This document shows positions 7,613 through 12,009 of a stretch of DNA of 12,009 nt, piece after piece. Numbering within the stretch: the first letter of the stretch is position 1; each line of letters begins with the position of its first letter. The stretch spans positions 1-12,009 of the forward strand of contig CAZVJA010000163.1 in assembly GCA_964626885.1 (NCBI GenBank), given 5' to 3'. A program made the position numbers and the translations under genes. The DNA comes from CAZVJA01 sp964626885. GTDB taxonomy: Bacteria > Planctomycetota > Planctomycetia > Planctomycetales > Planctomycetaceae. Below the pieces are notes generated by a model. It worked only from the letters and a program-made list of their open reading frames with translations, ran no database searches and was not told the origin of the DNA.

Positions 7613-8807
7613 TTCCGGCCTCCAGAATCGGCAGGATGGTGGCGAACAGAATGAAGCCGACCACGACTGCTAGAAACACAATCAGAATCGGCTCGAGGGC
7701 CGCCGTCAATCGGGTGGTGGCGCTGGCGACCTGGCTCTCGTAGCCGGTGGCCAATCGATGGAGCATCTTCTCCAGTTCTCCCGTCTGCTGGCCAACGGTG
7801 AAGATCTGCACGACAAGCGGTGGAAAGATCCCGGTCGATGCCAAGGCGTCTCCCATGTCGCCTCCTGATTGCACACGTTCGCGCATCAAATCGAGAGCCT
7901 CTTTGAGCAGGACGTTCTTCGCCGCCCGCGACGCGGTCTGGGCCGCCTCGACGAACACGATGCCGTTTTCCATCAACGTGGAAACGACAATCGCCGCACG
8001 GGCGATTTCTTGCTTCTTGGCGAGCGGGCCGAGAATTGGCAGTGAGAAGAGCGTGCGATGCCAGATCCGTTTGCCGCGCGGCGTGCGGATGAGCAACAGC
8101 AGCCCAAGGAAGAATCCTGCAAACAGAAGTGCCAGCCACCAGCCATGCACAGTGGCGATTTCACTCAGTGCTCTGAGCACGCGCGTCGGCCAAGGGAGTG
8201 GCCGGCCGGAGTCAACGAGATTTTCCAACAACATCGGCAGGACGACGGTCATTAGAAAGATCGAGACGCCGATCGCCAGAGAGATGATGATGGCCGGATA
8301 GAGGAGCGCCGTCGTGATCCGGTCCTTGAACTGGAGATACCGTTCCCGGAAGTCGGCGAGCCGGTCGAGGACGGCATCCAGAGTGCCGGCGTTCTCGCCG
8401 ACCCGGACCATCTGCACGGTCAGATCATCGTAATAGGTCGGATCGGCCTGCATGGCTTCCGACAGGTTCGCACCACCGGCTACTCGTTCACGGAGCGCGA
8501 GCAAGGAAACCCGGAAGCGGCCCCGGTATTGAGCAGCGAGTGTATCAAGCGCGTCGACCAAGCCGATGCCGGTGCCGAGGAGTGTTGCCAGATCGCGCAC
8601 TGCCCCCGCGACTTGCGAAGCATGCCGCCCGCGTCGCTCGAAGATTCGCCAGCCACCAGTTGACTTATGCCGTTGGGGATTGACTGCTTCAACGAGCAAT
8701 CCTTGCCCACGGAGTTTCTCTCGCGCTTCCCGCGGGGAATCGGCCGCAATCGTCCCGCGCACGTCCCGTGCTGAGGGATCGACAGCTTGGTATGTGAAAA
8801 CGGGCAT
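7602..8807 (-). CDS. gspF: T2SS inner-membrane platform protein GspF
   Basis: A 401-residue polytopic membrane protein of normal family length. The N-terminus MPVFTYQAVDPSARDVRGTI and the sequence up to about 47 are the small cytoplasmic domain typical of GspF. Two homologous T2SSF domains follow, about 70-192 and 272-394, each with a helical cytoplasmic bundle (VRVGENAGTLDAVLDRLADF in the first, FTVGQQTGELEKMLHRLA in the second) and a membrane helix (about 170-192 and 372-394). A third membrane helix lies at about 222-240. In the family, GspF sits in the centre of the platform and couples GspE to pseudopilin extraction. It is the first gene of the minus-strand operon, behind the promoter candidate at 8860-8889. 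No Shine-Dalgarno sequence is visible before the ATG. Confidence 0.95.
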   Translation of the reverse strand: MPVFTYQAVDPSARDVRGTIAADSPREAREKLRGQGLLVEAVNPQRHKSTGGWRIFERRGRHASQVAGAVRDLATLLGTGIGLVDALDTLAAQYRGRFRVSLLALRERVAGGANLSEAMQADPTYYDDLTVQMVRVGENAGTLDAVLDRLADFRERYLQFKDRITTALLYPAIIISLAIGVSIFLMTVVLPMLLENLVDSGRPLPWPTRVLRALSEIATVHGWWLALLFAGFFLGLLLLIRTPRGKRIWHRTLFSLPILGPLAKKQEIARAAIVVSTLMENGIVFVEAAQTASRAAKNVLLKEALDLMRERVQSGGDMGDALASTGIFPPLVVQIFTVGQQTGELEKMLHRLATGYESQVASATTRLTAALEPILIVFLAVVVGFILFATILPILEAGNVL

Positions 8808-8859
8808 AGGAGCACGAGGGCATTGTACTGATTGGTATTACTTCGGCATCGACAGAAAA

Positions 8860-8889
8860 ATCATACTGCATTGCCAATCACGATGTCAG
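8860..8889 (-). promoter_or_regulatory. Candidate sigma70-type promoter of the gspF operon
   Basis: Read on the minus strand, CTGACA (8889-8884) and TATGAT (8865-8860) are separated by 18 bp. Each hexamer matches the housekeeping consensus at five of six positions. Transcription would begin near 8853, giving a leader of about 45 bases before the gspF ATG at 8807. The site lies in otherwise noncoding DNA at the right place, but promoter rules in this organism are not known from the sequence. Confidence 0.4.
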
Positions 8890-9291
8890 ATCGGATGGCG
8901 ATCCGATCACAACTACTTTCAGGCGCAGCCACCGCGGGCCTAACAGCCGCGCATCGAACCACGAGCACGCTGGCCTGTTGGTTCTGCGCTCAACCCCGCG
9001 CGTCTGTTGACGGGAAGGCGGGTGCCATCGTTGAGCTCGACGTGCGCACCTCGATGGGCGAAAGCACCTCCCCATTGTGGCCCTGCGCCGCGTGGTGTAG
9101 TAACGCTCGGCGCTTCGACGACCGTCAGTGCTCCTCATGGGCGCGGAGCCTGCCGCACGCCTCAAAACCGAGCCGATTTTTCAAAGAACGGAGGCGATTG
9201 CTCGCCGTCAGCGACTCGTGCCGACCATTTCCCGTGCTCTCCGCCGGAAAATCTCCGCCAAACTCCGCTCACATCCGTATACTCAAGAATC

Positions 9292-9312
9292 GATGGACCA
9301 CTATACTCCATC
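9292..9312. repeat. Small inverted repeat after the propeller gene
   Basis: GATGGA (9292-9297) and TCCATC (9307-9312) can form a 6-bp stem with a 9-base loop, 13 bp beyond the stop codon of the minus-strand propeller gene. There is no T-run after it, so it is at best a weak terminator. Confidence 0.2.
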
Positions 9313-9324
9313 CGAATAAGACTG

Positions 9325-10521
9325 CTAATCTCGTGCGTTATGGTCCCGCACTTCGCTCTCTTTCGCTGGCATCTCTCTAAATCTTGCATTTGGAATCGAA
9401 TAAAATCGAATTCCATTTTCATCCTTAATTGCCGCTGCCAAAAGACAGCCGTCTGGCGAAATCGCCACAGCGGACGGACGATTTTCTAGTTCATATTCAA
9501 CCCTCCCATCAATTGTTCGAACAACAGTTACCTTGCCGGGGATCCCTGACGTATATGCAACGTAATAGCTGTCACCTGAGACAGCCACTAAGTGCCAAGC
9601 ATCACCAAGAAACAGGTAACTTTGCTGAACAGTCTGTATGAGAAGCTCAGCGTGGTCATCTAACATATGGTACAGACGGAATTGGTCGAAATCTGCTGCA
9701 ACCATGTAGCGTCCATCCGGCGTGAATCTGATATCGGCATATTTCATCGCAGGCAATGTAAATTCGAGTAAGAGGGAAGGCATTCCGTTGCCGTGTTCCT
9801 GCATACGATGAATTTCGATCGGTGAATCGAGACTGGCACGCGAAATGGCTAAACGCGTACCACCTTTGATAGTGCAACTCGCAGCGCCAAACACCCCAGC
9901 ACCTGCATCCACCAACACAGCCGGCTCGGAGTACTTTCCAGATTCGACCGTAGAAACTCGCCAGCACAACAAATTGTCCGCCCACTCTCGACTATCTTGA
10001 TTGTAACGGGCAAATTCGTTGATATGCGTTGTCGCAAACAAGTTGTTCTTTTCATCGAAGAACAGGCTTTGAATACTTGGCGAGATGTTTGTAGAGATGC
10101 TTGGAATCCTCAATGTTTGGGATAGCATCCAAGTTGTCGCATCCCAGACTTCAATCGTCAACGGCTCTCCCCGAGTTTGCAACCCGCTTGATCTGTCCGG
10201 ATGGACAATTCGCGCCAACGCAAAACTTGAACCATCAGAGTTCCATGCACACGCCGACCCCCCAGGATTGAACTTCACTACCTGCTGGCATTTTTCGACA
10301 TCAAAAACGTAAGCAACGTATTGCGGGCGCGGAAAGTTCCCAATGCTCGTTGCAACAGCGAGAAACTTACCGTTTGGCGAAAACACCAACTGCCCAACTC
10401 CACCCTCAATGTGAATTGGTGGGCCACTCATTCTCTGTATTGTTAGCCATAACACGAGTGCGACAATCACAATGACAACAGCGTAAATGCCGCGTAGAAG
10501 AAACAGGTTCGACTTCTTCAT
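9325..10521 (-). CDS. Membrane-anchored beta-propeller-like (WD40/YVTN-type) protein, function unknown
   Basis: A 398-residue protein with a lysine-rich start (MKKSN), one membrane segment at about 11-28 and a large domain predicted to lie outside the cytoplasm. That domain has repeated WD40/YVTN-like strands: QLVFSPNGKFLAVAT (44-58), CAWNSDGSSFALA (91-103), IEVWDATTW (123-131), IRFTPDGRYMVAA (264-276), VTVVRTIDGRVEYEL (331-345) and VAISPDGCLLAAA (352-364). The S/T-P-D/N-G turns recur once per blade, which points to a propeller of about six or seven blades. No catalytic motif is visible, so a binding or scaffold role is more likely than an enzyme. It is AT-rich against its T2SS neighbours and lies 226 bp downstream of the RHS toxin-like gene on the same strand. 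A protective (immunity) role is possible from position only. Confidence 0.75.
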   Translation of the reverse strand: MKKSNLFLLRGIYAVVIVIVALVLWLTIQRMSGPPIHIEGGVGQLVFSPNGKFLAVATSIGNFPRPQYVAYVFDVEKCQQVVKFNPGGSACAWNSDGSSFALARIVHPDRSSGLQTRGEPLTIEVWDATTWMLSQTLRIPSISTNISPSIQSLFFDEKNNLFATTHINEFARYNQDSREWADNLLCWRVSTVESGKYSEPAVLVDAGAGVFGAASCTIKGGTRLAISRASLDSPIEIHRMQEHGNGMPSLLLEFTLPAMKYADIRFTPDGRYMVAADFDQFRLYHMLDDHAELLIQTVQQSYLFLGDAWHLVAVSGDSYYVAYTSGIPGKVTVVRTIDGRVEYELENRPSAVAISPDGCLLAAAIKDENGIRFYSIPNARFREMPAKESEVRDHNARD

Positions 10522-10747
10522 CTTCTAACCGATTTCAGCTTGCCAACGTCCCAAATGCAACGACATCGCTTATTGGCGCGGAGATTGCCTTTTCAATCCG
10601 ACATGCTCCAAATCCGCGATCAGAGCTCGATTAGCGTCACGAATACTCGCGCCAAACGCCGTTATGTGCAGAATATGAGTCTACTTTCATTCAATCGATG
10701 CGATCTCAAGGAACGACTGCGATTACGTCTTGCGGGTATGACCAGCT
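10522..10747. other. Gap between RHS gene and propeller gene
   Basis: 226 bp without a convincing minus-strand gene. This is where a small immunity gene would be expected after an RHS toxin tip. Frames on the plus strand here run antisense into the RHS gene and look like by-products. No clear terminator or promoter stands out. Confidence 0.4.
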
Positions 10748-11440
10748 TCAACGCGTCCGATCGAAGATGGGAGCGAATCGAGGATGAAATAGATCCACAT
10801 CTGGATATCGAAGATGTTGCTCATCGTTTGGTTTCCCCCCGGTAAGAAAACCCGGAACCGCACCTTTGGGAATCGTGGTACCATCCGGAATATTAGTTGT
10901 GCCTGCGCCGGGACCATGCTCACCCTTTGGCACTTCGACCGTACACGAAATATCATCAGCTACTCGCTGAAAATTGTCCGAATCCGATTTTAATCCATAT
11001 TCGCCGGAGCAATTGAATAATTTAAGGCTACAGGAATCGCATTTATTTCCAGACATAGCCTCGCGAATATCTGCTGCGGTAAGAGTCGGCATTCCAAAGT
11101 ACTTGCTCGAAAAGTCAAAATCCCACTTGGGGAACAACACTGCATGCACTTTCCTGGTTTTGTTTGATTTCTTTCCAGAATAGATGGTCATTCCCCCTAA
11201 ACTATCCTTGCCACCGTGGTGCCCAGAGATTACCACATCGCAACAACCCTCCGTTTTGATAGTTGACTTAATAACGGCTGGATCGAGGACCGAAGTTTTG
11301 ACAACTGCCGCACCAGACGGATTGTGTCCAGATTCGGTGGCCAGCCTCATGTGATATCGTTTGAGTAACTCAGCTTCCTCGTCCAACCAAATTTGATATG
11401 GTTCCCCGGTCTGAATAGTAAAAATGCAAGTCTTATGTGC
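10748..11440 (-). other. Variable C-terminal tip of the RHS protein, possible caspase-like peptidase toxin
   Basis: The 230 residues after DPLGL. A strand-like CCDVVISG is followed by HHGG (His codons 11216-11221), and about 65 residues later LTAADIREAMSG leads into CSLKLFNCSGEYG, whose Cys codon is 11009-11011. A hydrophobic strand ending in His-Gly, then a helix of the type L-x-A-x-D-I and a second strand ending in a Cys, is the layout of clan CD cysteine peptidases (caspase, gingipain, CHAT, C80 and DUF4347-like proteins). The tip holds further cysteines (CDSC before the strand), so a metal-binding role is an alternative. The last 60 residues are Gly/Pro-rich. Toxin activity is inferred from the RHS position; the peptidase call is from pattern only. 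Confidence 0.45.
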
Positions 11441-12009
11441 TAGTCCAAGAGGATCAACATCGCAAGGCGCGAAATATGCGCCGTAAAGGTTAGCGCCGTC
11501 AGTGTATTGTATTGGATCGCGCGAGAGAAACTGCCCCATGCGCGAATCGTAAAAACGATGACGGTATTCGTAGGCACCTGTTTCTAAATCGTAATTTCGT
11601 CCCGTGTAGGTAACGGAGTTGGCTATGTCACTGACGCCATCGGAATCCGTCGCGAAGTTGGCGTCGAGGACGGTCATTTCGCCATAGGGGGAATACTGAT
11701 ACCGCTCGACGACCGTCCCCGAGGAATTCGTCACTGCCGTGGCGTTGAAGTTGGCGTCCTGCGCGTAATAGTACCGGGTTTGCGTTCCCGACGTGCTGGC
11801 GTCGTAATCGCGCAGGATCAACGCATCGACGTAGTACGGATGCCAGACAAACTGTTCCAGCGGATCGGTATCTTCCGTGCCGGAAACTTCCTTGCGGACT
11901 TCAACCGTTTGCCAGTTGTCGTTGACATAGAAATGCAGTCGATGGTCGAGTGAGCCTCCGGAGTAGATCGACTTGACAATCCTCCGGTTCCGGCCGTCGT
12001 ATTCGTATT
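10748..12009 (-). CDS. RHS/YD-repeat protein, C-terminal part with toxin-like tip (5' end outside window)
   Basis: The minus-strand frame is open to the right edge, giving 419 residues of the C-terminus. The N-terminal visible part has YD-type repeats and the RHS-associated core: YEYDGRNRRIV and DHRLHFYVND at the edge, then RYYYAQDANFNATAV, VERYQYSPYGEMTV, RNYDLETGAYEYRHRFYD, MGQFLSRDPIQYTDGANLYG and the hinge DPLGL (11441-11455). In RHS toxins the core forms a shell around the C-terminal tip, and the DPxGL hinge marks where the tip is cut off. A TTG at 11821 could be taken as a start, but coding continues upstream through YVDA and the repeats, so it is internal. The 230 residues after the hinge are unlike the core and more AT-rich. 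Delivery route is unknown; no secretion signal is visible in this part. Confidence 0.9.
   Translation of the reverse strand, partial: YEYDGRNRRIVKSIYSGGSLDHRLHFYVNDNWQTVEVRKEVSGTEDTDPLEQFVWHPYYVDALILRDYDASTSGTQTRYYYAQDANFNATAVTNSSGTVVERYQYSPYGEMTVLDANFATDSDGVSDIANSVTYTGRNYDLETGAYEYRHRFYDSRMGQFLSRDPIQYTDGANLYGAYFAPCDVDPLGLAHKTCIFTIQTGEPYQIWLDEEAELLKRYHMRLATESGHNPSGAAVVKTSVLDPAVIKSTIKTEGCCDVVISGHHGGKDSLGGMTIYSGKKSNKTRKVHAVLFPKWDFDFSSKYFGMPTLTAADIREAMSGNKCDSCSLKLFNCSGEYGLKSDSDNFQRVADDISCTVEVPKGEHGPGAGTTNIPDGTTIPKGAVPGFLTGGKPNDEQHLRYPDVDLFHPRFAPIFDRTR

Larger units (their letters stand above)
8808..9324. other. Intergenic region without a recognisable gene
   Basis: 517 bp between the end of the propeller gene and gspF, both on the minus strand. 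Several frames are open for 60-180 codons on either strand, but none has a recognisable motif and they overlap one another, as expected in GC-rich DNA. Besides the promoter candidate near gspF and a weak inverted repeat close to 9300, I see no tRNA, riboswitch or mobile-element structure. Base composition from about 8890 to 9150 is GC-rich like the T2SS side; the AT-rich character starts near 9290. It may include remains of a decayed gene. Confidence 0.5.

Noticed and set aside
8940..9128. Open minus-strand stretch of 62 codons (with a piece reading HVELNDGTRLPVN) in the intergenic region
   Set aside because: Protein-like in parts, but no normal start codon and no recognisable family; kept only as a hint of a possible decayed gene.
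8832..9489. Plus-strand frames of 182 and 160 codons across the intergenic region into the propeller gene
   Set aside because: They overlap each other and the 3' end of the propeller gene in antisense, and have no motif.
10540..10845. Plus-strand frame of 101 codons between and over the RHS 3' end, considered as an immunity gene
   Set aside because: It is on the opposite strand and overlaps the toxin end in antisense; translation shows no known fold.
11819..11821. TTG at 11821 as the start of a stand-alone toxin gene
   Set aside because: Coding with RHS repeat signatures continues in the same frame to the window edge, so this codon is an internal Leu.

Overview
The window looks like a stretch of a GC-rich Gram-negative chromosome, most likely from a member of the Planctomycetota. 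That assignment is an inference from style only: a compact type II secretion gene set with loosely conserved L, M and C proteins, few Shine-Dalgarno sequences, and a giant YD/RHS-repeat protein. No marker gene fixes the taxon.

Region 1 (1-8807) is a type II secretion system (T2SS). The 3' end of the assembly ATPase gene gspE enters from the left edge on the + strand and stops at 1008. Facing it, only 19 bp away, is a long minus-strand operon read from 8807 down to 1028: gspF (inner-membrane platform), gspG (major pseudopilin), gspH, gspI, gspJ, gspK (minor pseudopilins), a short gspC-like gene, gspL, gspM, and a TPR lipoprotein that could be a pilotin-like partner of the secretin. Most junctions overlap or are only a few bases apart, so the genes are probably translated as one unit. 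The secretin (gspD) and the prepilin peptidase (gspO) are not in the window. Together the proteins would build a pseudopilus that pushes folded substrates through an outer-membrane secretin, driven by GspE docked on GspL and GspF.

Region 2 (8808-9324) is a 517-bp intergenic stretch with no gene I can recognise. It carries a sigma70-type promoter candidate about 50 bp upstream of gspF.

Region 3 (9325-12009) is accessory-looking. The C-terminal part of an RHS/YD-repeat protein enters from the right edge on the minus strand. After the RHS core and its DPLGL hinge it changes into a 230-residue C-terminal tip. The tip shows a His-Gly / Asn-Cys-Ser-Gly pattern that suggests a caspase-like (clan CD) cysteine peptidase toxin. 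Downstream on the same strand is a membrane-anchored beta-propeller-like protein. The tip, the 226-bp gap and the propeller gene are clearly more AT-rich than either the T2SS genes or the RHS core, which fits horizontal exchange of a toxin cassette. The tip and what might protect against it are the most interesting part of the window.
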